Below the pieces are notes generated by a model, which was not told the origin of the DNA, did no database searches, and saw only the letters and a list, made by a program, of their open reading frames with translations. Both the position numbers and the translations under genes were made by a program. This document shows, in pieces, positions 35,522 to 44,383 of a stretch of DNA of 64,000 nucleotides (positions are counted from its first letter, which is position 1; every line of letters begins with the position of its first letter). This DNA comes from Clostridia bacterium (GTDB lineage: Bacteria; Bacillota; Clostridia; Oscillospirales; Acutalibacteraceae): contig JAFXCQ010000033.1 of the NCBI GenBank assembly GCA_017521425.1, positions 1 through 64,000 on the forward strand, written 5' to 3'.

Positions 35522-36103
35522 TTATCTCTTATCGAGAATTTTATCTACAATTCCGTACTGGAGAGCATCTTCTGCTGTAAGCCAGTTGTCGCGCTCTGTA
35601 TCAATTGCAACCTGTTCAATCGGTTTGCCTGTATTTTCAGAAAGAATTCTGTTTAATCTTTGTTTTGTTCTCTGAATGTGGTCTGCTGCAATAAGAATCT
35701 CTGTTGCCTGACCTTGTGCACCACCTGACGGCTGGTGAATCATAACTTCTGCATTAGGGAGAATGTAACGTTTACCCTTTGCACCTGATGAGAGAAGGAA
35801 TGCACCCATAGATGCAGCCATACCCATACAGATAGTTGAAACATCACATTTTATATATTGCATTGTATCGTAAATAGCAAGACCAGCTGAAACACTACCG
35901 CCAGGGCTGTTGATATAAAAACTGATATCTTTTTCAGGGTCCTGTGCTTCAAGGAAAAGAAGCTGAGCAACAACAACAGATGCAGTTGCGTCATTAACCT
36001 CGTCTGAAAGAACGATAATTCTGTCATTTAAAAGTCTTGAATAAATATCGTATGAGCGTTCTCCGCGATTTGTTTGTTCTACAACATAAGGAATAAGTGG
36101 CAT
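35522..36103 (-). CDS. clpP: ClpP proteolytic subunit
   Basis: A 193-residue tetradecameric serine peptidase. The Ser ([11 protein letters not shown]), His ([12 protein letters not shown]) and Asp (DTERDNWL) triad is complete, and [17 protein letters not shown] is conserved. A strong AGGAGG site precedes the ATG. Confidence 0.97.
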   Translation of the reverse strand: MPLIPYVVEQTNRGERSYDIYSRLLNDRIIVLSDEVNDATASVVVAQLLFLEAQDPEKDISFYINSPGGSVSAGLAIYDTMQYIKCDVSTICMGMAASMGAFLLSSGAKGKRYILPNAEVMIHQPSGGAQGQATEILIAADHIQRTKQRLNRILSENTGKPIEQVAIDTERDNWLTAEDALQYGIVDKILDKR

Positions 36104-36197
36104 GATAATTTCCTCCTAAACTTAAGAATATATGAAAAATTATTGGATAGAAATAGCAGAAATATACAATTATTTACTATTCTATTATAAAACTCAA

Positions 36198-36240
36198 CCG
36201 CCACAGCACTCTAACGGACTGTGGCGGAAATAGGGTGAAG
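36198..36240 (-). terminator. Inverted repeat between tig and clpP
   Basis: Nine-base GC-rich arms (36198-36206 with 36219-36227) with a 12-base loop. The minus-strand tail is only mildly T-rich, so it may attenuate rather than stop read-through from tig into clpP. The rest of this ~220-base gap shows no gene. Confidence 0.5.
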
Positions 36241-36325
36241 GAAGGCTGTCGCCTTTCAAAACCGAAACACCGAAAAGACTTAAAAAGACTCGCTTTTAGG
36301 CAGATTCGGATGATTTATTTCACCC

Positions 36326-37756
36326 TTATTCAGCCTTAGCTTCTTCTGTCTTTTTCTTAGATGTTGTTTTCTTTGCAGCAGGTTTCTTTTCTGTAGCTGC
36401 TTTCTTTGTAGCAGTTTTCTTTGCAGTTTTTTCGTCTGCTGTTTCTTCTGCTTTTGGTTCAGCCTTTTTCTTTGCTGCGCCTGCTTTAGCATTGTCTTTA
36501 ACAACATCCATAGCTTTTCTGCAACCAAGGTCTGCTTTAACATCTTCAACTGGTACATACTTTTTAACTTCTTCAAGCTTCATACCATAAGAATCTGCAT
36601 ATGTTTTAAGTTCTGTTTCAACATCTTCGTCAGAAATTTCAATCTTTTCAAGCTCTATAATCTTTTCAAGAGCAAGTCGAAGTTTAACTTGTTTTTCTGC
36701 GCCTTCTTTGTAGTTAGCACGTAATGTAGCAATATCCATACCTGTGTATTGCATATACATATCAAGGCTCATGCCCTGCATCTGAAGTCTGTAATTGTAT
36801 TCGTTAATCTGATTGTCAATTTCTCTTTCAATCATAGCTTCCGGAATTTCAACTACTGTATTTTCAATAAGCTTTTCCATTATACCGCTTTCAAATACAC
36901 GGTCTGCTTCAGCTTCTTTTCTTGCTTTAATTTCTTCTTCAAGATTTTTTTCGTAATCTGCAATTGTGTCAAACTCACTAACATCTTTAACGAATTCATC
37001 GTCATATTTAGGAAGTTCTTTTTTCATAATTTTATTAAGTTTTACTTTGAATACTGCAGGTTTACCAGCAAGTTCCTCTGCACCATAAGCTTCAGGGAAT
37101 GTAACATTAACATCGAATTCATCGCCTGTTTTCTTACCAACAATCTGGTCTTCAAAACCATCAATAAACTGACCTGAACCAAGTTCAAGGTTGTGGTTTT
37201 CGCCTTTACCACCATCAAAAGCTTTACCATCCATAAAGCCTTCAAAGTCGATAACTGCTGTGTCACCTTTTTTAGCTGCTCTGTCTTCAACAGTAACCAT
37301 TTTAGCATCTCTTTCGAGTGCAGCATTAACAGCATCTTTAACTTCTGATTTTTTAACTGTTACTTTTTCTTTTTCTGCTGTAAGACCTTTATATTTTTTA
37401 ACCTCTGCTGAAGGCTTAACAACAACTTTAAGTTTTACTGTGAAACCATTTTCATCAAGTGAAACGATTTCATCATCAAAAGGAGCAGCAACTGGTGTAA
37501 TACCTGCTTCTTTTGCAGCCGCATCAAAAAGCTCAGGATATTCTGCATCAATAGCATCATACCAAAAAACTTCTTTACCATAATAAGTTTCAATAATGTG
37601 TTTTGGAGCTTTACCTTTACGGAAGCCTGGTACATTATATCTACCTTTGTTTTTGTTGTAAGCATTAGAAACTGCTTTTTTGAATTCTTCGCCCTCAAGA
37701 GCAATTTCAAGAGCGTAAACGTTTGTTTCTGCCTTTTCGCAAGACTTTAAACTCAT
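36326..37756 (-). CDS. tig: Trigger factor with Lys/Ala-rich tail
   Basis: About 476 residues. Ribosome-binding N-terminal domain (FRKGKAPKHIIETYYG), a PPIase domain (KKGDTAVIDFEGFMDGKAF) and the C-terminal chaperone arms. It folds nascent chains at the exit tunnel. The last ~50 residues are a low-complexity lysine, alanine, threonine and glutamate tail (KKTATKKAATEKKPAAKKT), absent from standard trigger factor and reminiscent of histone-H1-like tails. I chose the ATG at 37756, eight bases from AAAGGA. It heads the tig-clpP-clpX-lon-engB cluster. Confidence 0.94.
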   Translation of the reverse strand: MSLKSCEKAETNVYALEIALEGEEFKKAVSNAYNKNKGRYNVPGFRKGKAPKHIIETYYGKEVFWYDAIDAEYPELFDAAAKEAGITPVAAPFDDEIVSLDENGFTVKLKVVVKPSAEVKKYKGLTAEKEKVTVKKSEVKDAVNAALERDAKMVTVEDRAAKKGDTAVIDFEGFMDGKAFDGGKGENHNLELGSGQFIDGFEDQIVGKKTGDEFDVNVTFPEAYGAEELAGKPAVFKVKLNKIMKKELPKYDDEFVKDVSEFDTIADYEKNLEEEIKARKEAEADRVFESGIMEKLIENTVVEIPEAMIEREIDNQINEYNYRLQMQGMSLDMYMQYTGMDIATLRANYKEGAEKQVKLRLALEKIIELEKIEISDEDVETELKTYADSYGMKLEEVKKYVPVEDVKADLGCRKAMDVVKDNAKAGAAKKKAEPKAEETADEKTAKKTATKKAATEKKPAAKKTTSKKKTEEAKAE

Positions 37757-37800
37757 TTGAAACATCCTTTCTAAATGTATACCATTTATTAACTTGTAGA

Positions 37801-37806
37801 TTATAG
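37801..37806 (-). promoter_or_regulatory. Extended -10 promoter of tig
   Basis: On the minus strand TGC immediately precedes TATAAT (37801-37806), an extended -10. The expected -35 is poor. Confidence 0.5.
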
Positions 37807-37896
37807 CACAAGTTATAAATAATTTCTACTATTTTTTTACAATTTCTTTTATTTTAAGTAAAGATTTTGAAATTTTTACCTTTTTTATAAACTCTT

Positions 37897-38589
37897 TCAG
37901 ATTTTTTCGATAATTTTAGGACAAAAGTTCAATTTATCGGCTGAAACAAGTGTAAATTTCACACCCTCGTACTGGATATTGGTATTTTCTGGTGGCACAA
38001 ATCCGTGTAAGTGTCCAAAATAACAACGTTTTATATCATTCTCTAAAATGACATTTAAAATTTCATCACACTTCTGTGTAGCAGAAATTGGTGGGTAATG
38101 CAAGAAAACAATTACTTCACCGCCGAGTTTTTTCGCTTCATCAATTGAAATTTGTAACCTACCCGCTTCACGAAGCAGAACCTTTTTATCTGCTTCACAA
38201 GTATCATCGTAAAACCAGCCACGAGTTCCGGCAACAGCGAAATCACCGATTTTATAAGAATTATTGTGAAGAATTTTTATAGTATCAAATTTATTTTCCA
38301 ATAAAAATGAATTCATTTTAGTCATTGTATTCCACCAATAATCGTGGTTGCCTTTTGAAATAATTTTTGTGCCATTGAGATTATTTAAAAATTCGAAATC
38401 TTTTTTAGCAGCAGAAAGACCCATTGCCCAGGAAATATCACCGGGTACTACAACAGTATCATCTTCTGTTACAACACTGTTCCAGTTTTTCTCGAGTCTT
38501 GCAACATAATCGTCCCAGCCTTTAAAAATATCCATTGGTTTATCACATGAAAATGATAAATGTGGGTCACCGATTGCAAAAAGTGACAT
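37897..38589 (-). CDS. Calcineurin-like metallophosphoesterase, small form
   Basis: A 230-residue protein with all the metallophosphoesterase motifs: FAIGDPHLS, VVPGDISWAM, SKGNHDYWW, VFLHYPP and FGHLHG. It is likely a cytoplasmic phosphoesterase of unknown substrate. It starts two bases after thrC ends, so the pair is one operon. Confidence 0.88.
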   Translation of the reverse strand: MSLFAIGDPHLSFSCDKPMDIFKGWDDYVARLEKNWNSVVTEDDTVVVPGDISWAMGLSAAKKDFEFLNNLNGTKIISKGNHDYWWNTMTKMNSFLLENKFDTIKILHNNSYKIGDFAVAGTRGWFYDDTCEADKKVLLREAGRLQISIDEAKKLGGEVIVFLHYPPISATQKCDEILNVILENDIKRCYFGHLHGFVPPENTNIQYEGVKFTLVSADKLNFCPKIIEKI

Positions 38590-38591
38590 AA

Positions 38592-40088
38592 TTAAATACC
38601 TAACATATCGAATACAACCTTTGCCATATCATTTTTGTCAGCAGTAAGGTCGAAACGTACTTTTTTATTTTTAAGTTCCGCTAATTGTGATGGTGCCTGA
38701 GTTCCTGAAACATCTTCTAATGCACCTACAGTACTGAACTCGTCACTATACTCTTTACCACTTTCATCTACCGCAGAAAGAACCGCTTTTGAGAATTTGA
38801 ATGGTGAAGCAGTTGAAGCAATAACAACAGGTGTTTTGTCGCCGGTTGTTTTTATGTATTCATCGCATACACTTATAGCAACTGCAGTATGAGTATCTGA
38901 AAGATAGTTATATTTACTGAAGGTTTCTTTAATTGCAGCTTTAGTACCGCAATCGTCACAAGTACCCGCAGCGAAAAGTGATTGCACTTTGTTTTTTACC
39001 TCTTCTGAAACAGTATATTTACCATCTTTGTTAAGTGCAGAGAACCATTCGTTGATTGTGTCTGAATTTCTACCACAAAGAAGATATAAAAGTCTTTCCA
39101 AGTTACTTGAAATGAGAATATCCATTGATGGTGAATCTGTTGTGAAGAATTCGCGGTTTCTGTCATAAGTACCAGTAGTAATAAAGTCTGTAAGAACTTT
39201 ATTTTTGTTTGAAGCACAAATAAGCTTATTTACAGGAAGACCCATTTCTTTTGCAAAGTAAGCCGCTAAAATATTACCAAAGTTACCTGTTGGAACCACA
39301 ATATTTATTTCTTTACCAAATTCAACAGAGCCTTGATTTACCATATCGCAGTATGTAGAGAAATAGTAAACAATCTGTGGTGCTAAACGACCCCAGTTGA
39401 TTGAGTTAGCAGATGAGAAAACAAGGTTATTTTCTTCGAATTTCTTTAAAATTTCTGCATTTGTGAAGATTGACTTAACACCTGTTTGTGCATCATCAAA
39501 GTTACCATGAATAGCACAAACACCAACATTGTTACCTTCTTGTGTTGTCATTTGTAATTTTTGCATAGGGCTTACACCATCGTTTGGATAGAACACTAAA
39601 ATTTTAGTACCCTCAACATCCTTAAAGCCCTCAAGTGCTGCTTTACCTGTATCACCTGATGTAGCAACTAAAATGACAATTTCTTTATTTTCTAAATTCT
39701 TCTTTGCGGAAACTGTTAAAAGATAAGGCAAAATCTGTAAAGCCATATCTTTGAATGCACAAGTAGGACCTTTGAATAATTCAAGAATACTTACATTGTC
39801 GTGCAATTTAACTGTTGGTGCTGTATCTTTTGATGAGAATTTACCATCTTTGTAAGCACCTTCTACACAAGAGTCAAGCTCCTCTTTTGTAAAATCTGTA
39901 AGGTAAAGACCTAAAATTCTCTTTGCTCTTTCTTTGTAATCTACTGAACAGAGTGATTTTAATTCATCTAAAGAAACTGCAGGAATCTCAGTAGGGATAT
40001 ATAAACCACCATCTTTTGAAATACCATCTGTAATTGCTTTAGATGCAGTTACCTTAACACTGTTATCTCTTGTTGATGTGTAAAACAT
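38592..40088 (-). CDS. thrC: Threonine synthase
   Basis: A 498-residue PLP enzyme making threonine from O-phosphohomoserine. The PLP-lysine lies in GPTCAFKDMALQ, and the glycine loop in VATSGDTGKAALEGF. The longer ThrC class (about 500 residues) fits. It is transcribed from its own promoter with only a short untranslated leader, so no threonine or lysine riboswitch or T-box is apparent. Confidence 0.95.
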   Translation of the reverse strand: MFYTSTRDNSVKVTASKAITDGISKDGGLYIPTEIPAVSLDELKSLCSVDYKERAKRILGLYLTDFTKEELDSCVEGAYKDGKFSSKDTAPTVKLHDNVSILELFKGPTCAFKDMALQILPYLLTVSAKKNLENKEIVILVATSGDTGKAALEGFKDVEGTKILVFYPNDGVSPMQKLQMTTQEGNNVGVCAIHGNFDDAQTGVKSIFTNAEILKKFEENNLVFSSANSINWGRLAPQIVYYFSTYCDMVNQGSVEFGKEINIVVPTGNFGNILAAYFAKEMGLPVNKLICASNKNKVLTDFITTGTYDRNREFFTTDSPSMDILISSNLERLLYLLCGRNSDTINEWFSALNKDGKYTVSEEVKNKVQSLFAAGTCDDCGTKAAIKETFSKYNYLSDTHTAVAISVCDEYIKTTGDKTPVVIASTASPFKFSKAVLSAVDESGKEYSDEFSTVGALEDVSGTQAPSQLAELKNKKVRFDLTADKNDMAKVVFDMLGI

Positions 40089-40135
40089 TTTAACACTTCC
40101 TATTTATTTTAAAATAAAATTCCATAATCTAAAGT

Positions 40136-40164
40136 ATTGTATAACAAAACACTTATAAAATCAA
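40136..40164 (-). promoter_or_regulatory. Promoter of thrC
   Basis: Minus strand TTGATT (40159-40164), 17 bases, TACAAT (40136-40141). Confidence 0.72.
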
Positions 40165-40180
40165 GTATTATAAGCATTTT

Positions 40181-41416
40181 TTAACCAATTTTTTCACCAC
40201 AGGCTAAAAAGTTCAATATTCTTTTTAACGATGTACTGAAAGTAAGTTTTTTTACTTCATTTTTTGCTAAAAGTGGAAATTCGGCAACACATTCGCCTGC
40301 TAATGTGAATTTCACACTACCTAATTTCTGATTTTTGTCTACTGGTGACTGAACATTTTCTGTTAATGTAACAGTCTGCTCTAATTTTTCTGCATCGCCT
40401 TTTTTCAGTAAAATTGTTGTGTCACCTTTGATATAAGGCATAACAGATTTTGCTTCACCACCGATAACCTCAACATCCTTAAAGGCTATTTCATCTATTT
40501 TTAGTTCGACAACTGTAAAATTTGCAAAACCGTAATTAAGCATTGTTTTTGCAGTTTCAAAGCGTTCATTACTGTTGCCACTACCCATTACAACTGCAAC
40601 GAGGTGGAGATTGACGCGTTTTGCAGATGCAGAAACACAACACCCCGCTTTATTTGTTGTACCTGTTTTTATACCAGTAGTACCACTATAAAAACGGACG
40701 AGTTTATTTGTGTTTACAAGCTCTGTTTCACCGTTTCTCAAGGAATCCATCCAGACCGTTGTATAGTCAGTAATTAAATCGTGCTTCATAAGTTCTACTG
40801 ACATAATACCAATATCTCTTGCGGTAGTTAAATGTGTGTCAGTTGTATCATCAAGACCTGTTGCGTTTTCAAAATGGGTGTTATTCATTCCCAGCTCTTT
40901 TGCTCTTTCATTCATTAAAGAGATAAATGCTTCTTCACTACCTGAAATATATTCACCTAAAAGTGTGGCGGCATCATTAGCACTACCAATAGCGGTAGCT
41001 TTTAATAAATCATTAACTGTCATTTCTTCGCCTGGTTCAAGCCAGATTTGTGAACCGCCTTTTTTTGATGCATTTTCACTGCACACGACAACATCGGTAA
41101 GTGAAATTTTCCCCTCCTGAATTGCCTCAACAACAAGAAGCATTGTCATTATTTTTGTAACTGATGCGGGAAATAGTTTTTCATCGGCATTATATTCTAA
41201 CAGCACCTTACCTGTTGTAACATCCATTAAAATAGCTGATTTTGCCTTGATTTCTATTGGTAATTTTGGTTTCGTAGCATTTGTTTTTGAAGTGGTTGTT
41301 GCACTGAAAACAGGTGTAACATCTTCATTTTCTTTTGTCACGGTTTTTGCATTTGCGGTTATTATGAGTTGTAATATAAAAATTGTTGATAAAAATAAAG
41401 AAAAGCATTTTTTCAT
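40181..41416 (-). CDS. D-alanyl-D-alanine carboxypeptidase (DacF-like, PBP5 class)
   Basis: About 411 residues with an N-terminal signal peptide (FLSTIFILQLIITANA). The penicillin-binding triad is present: SxxK in FPASVTKIMTM, SxN in IGSANDAATL and KTG in GIKTGTTNKAG. The PBP5-type C-terminal beta domain follows. It trims peptidoglycan stem peptides at the membrane and resembles sporulation DacF in length. The ATG at 41416 is eight bases from AAAGGAG and lies in a hairpin with a near-copy of itself upstream. Confidence 0.9.
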   Translation of the reverse strand: MKKCFSLFLSTIFILQLIITANAKTVTKENEDVTPVFSATTTSKTNATKPKLPIEIKAKSAILMDVTTGKVLLEYNADEKLFPASVTKIMTMLLVVEAIQEGKISLTDVVVCSENASKKGGSQIWLEPGEEMTVNDLLKATAIGSANDAATLLGEYISGSEEAFISLMNERAKELGMNNTHFENATGLDDTTDTHLTTARDIGIMSVELMKHDLITDYTTVWMDSLRNGETELVNTNKLVRFYSGTTGIKTGTTNKAGCCVSASAKRVNLHLVAVVMGSGNSNERFETAKTMLNYGFANFTVVELKIDEIAFKDVEVIGGEAKSVMPYIKGDTTILLKKGDAEKLEQTVTLTENVQSPVDKNQKLGSVKFTLAGECVAEFPLLAKNEVKKLTFSTSLKRILNFLACGEKIG

Positions 41417-41457
41417 AAAGTTCACTCCTTTAGGTAAACTATATGAAAAATGCTTTT
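41402..41457 (-). promoter_or_regulatory. Inverted repeat sequestering the dacF-like start codon
   Basis: In the mRNA, AAAAGCATTTTTCAT (41443-41457) can pair with ATGAAAAAATGCTTTT (41401-41416), with one bulge. The AAAGGAG site sits in the 26-base loop and the AUG in the stem. Confidence 0.45.
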
Positions 41458-41474
41458 TGTTTATTCAATATTAA

Positions 41475-41505
41475 AGGAAACAGGAAGCAGGAAACAGAAA
41501 TTAGG
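41475..41505. repeat. AGGAAAC heptad repeat array
   Basis: Four 7-base units: AGGAAAC, AGGAAGC, AGGAAAC, AGAAATT. The same heptad recurs at 57497. The surrounding region 41440-41686 has no gene. Confidence 0.65.
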
Positions 41506-41570
41506 GCTTCGCTATCATTTTACGCATTACACTCGATTGGTTTTTTCTTTATAAAATCTGATTATCACTA

Positions 41571-41603
41571 CTACGGGCGACCAAAGGTCTGCCCCTACGA
41601 TTA
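41571..41603. repeat. GC-rich hairpin repeat (REP-like)
   Basis: CTACGGGCGACC and GGTCTGCCCCTACG form a GC-rich hairpin in AT-rich surroundings. It is bounded by short motifs such as TGAATTACGCATTACGCATT (41657-41676). It looks like a dispersed palindromic element. Confidence 0.55.
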
Positions 41604-41686
41604 TGGAAGTTAGTTTTCTGTTTCATTTTAAATGCCAATGCAGTTCCGACAATTCTGAATTACGCATTACGCATTCCGAATTAGTC

Positions 41687-42604
41687 TTATTTCATCACAA
41701 GACAATTCCAACCGTTTTGCTCAAAGCGTTCAACTATAGTAAATCCGTTGCCTTCAAGACAAGCAATTACTTCATCTGCTCTGGTGTCAATAATACCTGA
41801 AGCTATGAAAACTCCGTCGGGTGCCATATATTTTCGTACATTCGGTGCAAACATCATAATTACATCTGCGACTATATTTGCAACAACTACTGAATATTTG
41901 CCCTTAACATTTTCGTCAAGGTCGCCACACACGAATGTGAGTTCAGGCTCTTTAAAGTTATTCATAAGACCATTTTCTTTTGCGGTTTTAACTGCAAGTG
42001 GGTCAATATCTACACCAAAGGCAGTTTTAGCCCCTAAAAGAAGTGAGGATACTGCTAAAATACCGCTACCGCAACCCATATCTAAAACGGTGTCGCCGTC
42101 TTTGATTATTTTATCAAGTGTTTCAAGGCAAAGGCGGGTTGTGTCGTGTGCGCCTGTACCAAAAGCGGCACCAGGCTCAATATTTAAAACCACTCTGTTT
42201 TCTGCATCAAAATTTTCTTCCCATATAGGTCTTACAAAAAGTCGTTTACCTATTTTAATCGGTTTAAAATACTTTTTCCAGTTATTAAGCCAGTCTTCTT
42301 CCTTACAAGCAGAAGTATCTATTTCGTAAGGGATTTTTTCCGCATCCAATCTTGATGACACAAAAGAAACTGCTTCCTGTGGGTTATCGTTTTCGCCTAT
42401 GTAGATATGAATAATTGACTTTGTTCTGTCCTTTTGTAAAAGTTCTTCGTCAATTAAATCTATGTGAGCAATATCCCAAGCTTCTTGTTCTAATGTACTG
42501 TAATCTTCTGTATAAATCCCGTAAGGTACTGCCATTACTGCAATATTACTTGCTCTTTCGGTATCTTCTGAATTAACTGATATTTTTATTTCCTGCCATT
42601 CCAT
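41687..42604 (-). CDS. prmA: Ribosomal protein L11 methyltransferase
   Basis: A 305-residue SAM-dependent enzyme. It has an N-terminal substrate domain (about 1-90) and a Rossmann methyltransferase with VLDMGCGSGILAVSSLLLGA, GVDIDPLAVKTAKENG and VVANIVADVIM. It trimethylates L11. Third gene of tcdA-yhaM-prmA, 10 bases behind the nuclease. Confidence 0.93.
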   Translation of the reverse strand: MEWQEIKISVNSEDTERASNIAVMAVPYGIYTEDYSTLEQEAWDIAHIDLIDEELLQKDRTKSIIHIYIGENDNPQEAVSFVSSRLDAEKIPYEIDTSACKEEDWLNNWKKYFKPIKIGKRLFVRPIWEENFDAENRVVLNIEPGAAFGTGAHDTTRLCLETLDKIIKDGDTVLDMGCGSGILAVSSLLLGAKTAFGVDIDPLAVKTAKENGLMNNFKEPELTFVCGDLDENVKGKYSVVVANIVADVIMMFAPNVRKYMAPDGVFIASGIIDTRADEVIACLEGNGFTIVERFEQNGWNCLVMK

Positions 42605-42614
42605 ATATCAAAAA

Positions 42615-43589
42615 TCACCCTATTAAATCCGCTTTTGGTTCAACTACTTTTCTTCCGTGGTTAAACATTTTTCTATTGTCGAGCATCCAGAGTCTGCCTG
42701 TAAATTCTCCTGATTTAACACCGCCGACTGCTTCTGCCATTTCATACATATTAGCATCAAACAAGTCAAGCTGTGAAAGAATTTCTGCTTCAATAAATGA
42801 TGGTCTTACTGCAGCACCAAATTCCAATTTACCGTGGTGAGAAATAAGCATATGCTGAAGAAGAACTTTAGTTTCTTCTGAAATACCGAGTTCATCACAC
42901 TTTCTGCCGACTTCTTCGCTACCCATTACAAGATGACCTAAAAGCATACCGCTTACTGTGTGACCATCTACAAGACCTGTGTTATTTACTGTGTATTCTT
43001 TAAGCTTTGCGATATCGTGAAGAATTGCACCTGACAAAAGAAGCTCTTTATCTATTGACGGATAAACAGAGCATACACATTCTGCTAAACGGACAATTGA
43101 AAGTGTGTGATAAAGAAGCCCACCATTCATTGCGTGGTGAAGTTTTTCTGCCGCAGGGAAAAACACTAATTCTTCTTTATGTTCTTCTAAAATTGCAGTT
43201 ACTACTGTTTTTAAATCGGTGTCGGTAAATGTATTTACTAAAGACATAATAACACCATACATTTCTTCACCCGAAAAATCAGCAGATTTCACGAAATCTG
43301 AAACAGATACATTATCCCCTGCAACTGATGGTCTGATTCTTTGAATTATCAACTGGTCGTTACCATTGTACTGTTGTAAATTACCACGCACTTTCACTAC
43401 GGTATTAACTTCCGGCATTGGGGTTATATCTTCCTTAAAATCCCACATTTTTGCATAAATTTCGCTATCCTTATCAGCTAAAAGCATATCTAAATATGTA
43501 CTGCCATTTTTGGCACTTTTCTTATCGCAACTTTTTACAAGTGCAAAGCACTCAACTACGCCCGGTTTGTCACATTGTGTAAAATTCAT
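42615..43589 (-). CDS. 3'-5' exoribonuclease, YhaM family
   Basis: A 324-residue protein with an N-terminal OB fold (residues ~15-100) and an HD domain with LHHAMNGGLLYHTLS and LLSGAILHDIAKLKEY. YhaM trims RNA and single-stranded DNA 3' ends in Gram-positives. All HD metal ligands appear present. Confidence 0.9.
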   Translation of the reverse strand: MNFTQCDKPGVVECFALVKSCDKKSAKNGSTYLDMLLADKDSEIYAKMWDFKEDITPMPEVNTVVKVRGNLQQYNGNDQLIIQRIRPSVAGDNVSVSDFVKSADFSGEEMYGVIMSLVNTFTDTDLKTVVTAILEEHKEELVFFPAAEKLHHAMNGGLLYHTLSIVRLAECVCSVYPSIDKELLLSGAILHDIAKLKEYTVNNTGLVDGHTVSGMLLGHLVMGSEEVGRKCDELGISEETKVLLQHMLISHHGKLEFGAAVRPSFIEAEILSQLDLFDANMYEMAEAVGGVKSGEFTGRLWMLDNRKMFNHGRKVVEPKADLIG

Positions 43590-43612
43590 AACTTAAACTC
43601 CTAAATATATTA

Positions 43613-44302
43613 TTACTTAATTTCTAAAATATCCTGTACTACCTTTGTTGCTATTAAAACACCCGCAGTAATTGGCACAAAGGTTGAAGATGCAGGTGTT
43701 CTGTCACCATCAATATTTTGTGGCTCTTCTTTTGAGTAAACTACTGTTAAGTGATTTATCCCTTTATTTCGCAATTCTCTGCGAATTACCCTTGCAAGTG
43801 GGCAGACACTTGTTTTACTTATATCTGCAATTCCAAGCATTTCAGGGTGTATTTTATTACCTGTACCCATTGAAGAAATGATATTTACATTCTCTTCTTT
43901 TGCTCTTTTTATAAGCTCTAATTTTGCAGTTACATTGTCAATTGCATCTACGATATAATCATATTCTGAAAGATTTACTGCATCAGCAGTTTCGGGAAGA
44001 TAAAACAAATCGTATTTATTCAAATTTATTCGGGGATTTATTTCTAACATTCGCTTTTCACAAGCTTCTGTTTTTTTCATTCCCACAGTACTTTCAGTTG
44101 CTATAAGCTGACGATTGATATTTGTTATATCAACTATATCTTTATCTACTAACCCTAAAGTACCTACACCGCTTCGTGCAAGTGCTTCACACACTGCACC
44201 ACCGACACCACCTAAGCCAAAAACAAGGACTTTTGCGCTATTTAATTTTTCCTGGTTTTCTGTACCAAAAATTCTTGCAGAACGAGAAAAGCGTTCATCC
44301 AT
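43613..44302 (-). CDS. tcdA: tRNA threonylcarbamoyladenosine dehydratase
   Basis: A 229-residue E1-like ATPase. VFGLGGVGGAVCEALARSG is the ATP loop, DITNINRQLIA the conserved NRQ motif, and DAIDNVTAKLELI follows. It cyclises t6A to ct6A in tRNA. First gene of a three-gene minus set. Confidence 0.92.
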   Translation of the reverse strand: MDERFSRSARIFGTENQEKLNSAKVLVFGLGGVGGAVCEALARSGVGTLGLVDKDIVDITNINRQLIATESTVGMKKTEACEKRMLEINPRINLNKYDLFYLPETADAVNLSEYDYIVDAIDNVTAKLELIKRAKEENVNIISSMGTGNKIHPEMLGIADISKTSVCPLARVIRRELRNKGINHLTVVYSKEEPQNIDGDRTPASSTFVPITAGVLIATKVVQDILEIK

Positions 44303-44383
44303 TGTTTTTTGCTCCTTTCAAAAATATATATAATAATTATATAAAATTAAGATTTTTTGTCAACAATAAATCTTGGTGATAAA

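Noticed and set aside
36280-36576. Lys/Gln/Leu-rich open frame overlapping the tig tail in another frame
   Set aside because: It is a shadow of the repetitive Lys/Ala codons of trigger factor, with no ribosome site or independent support.
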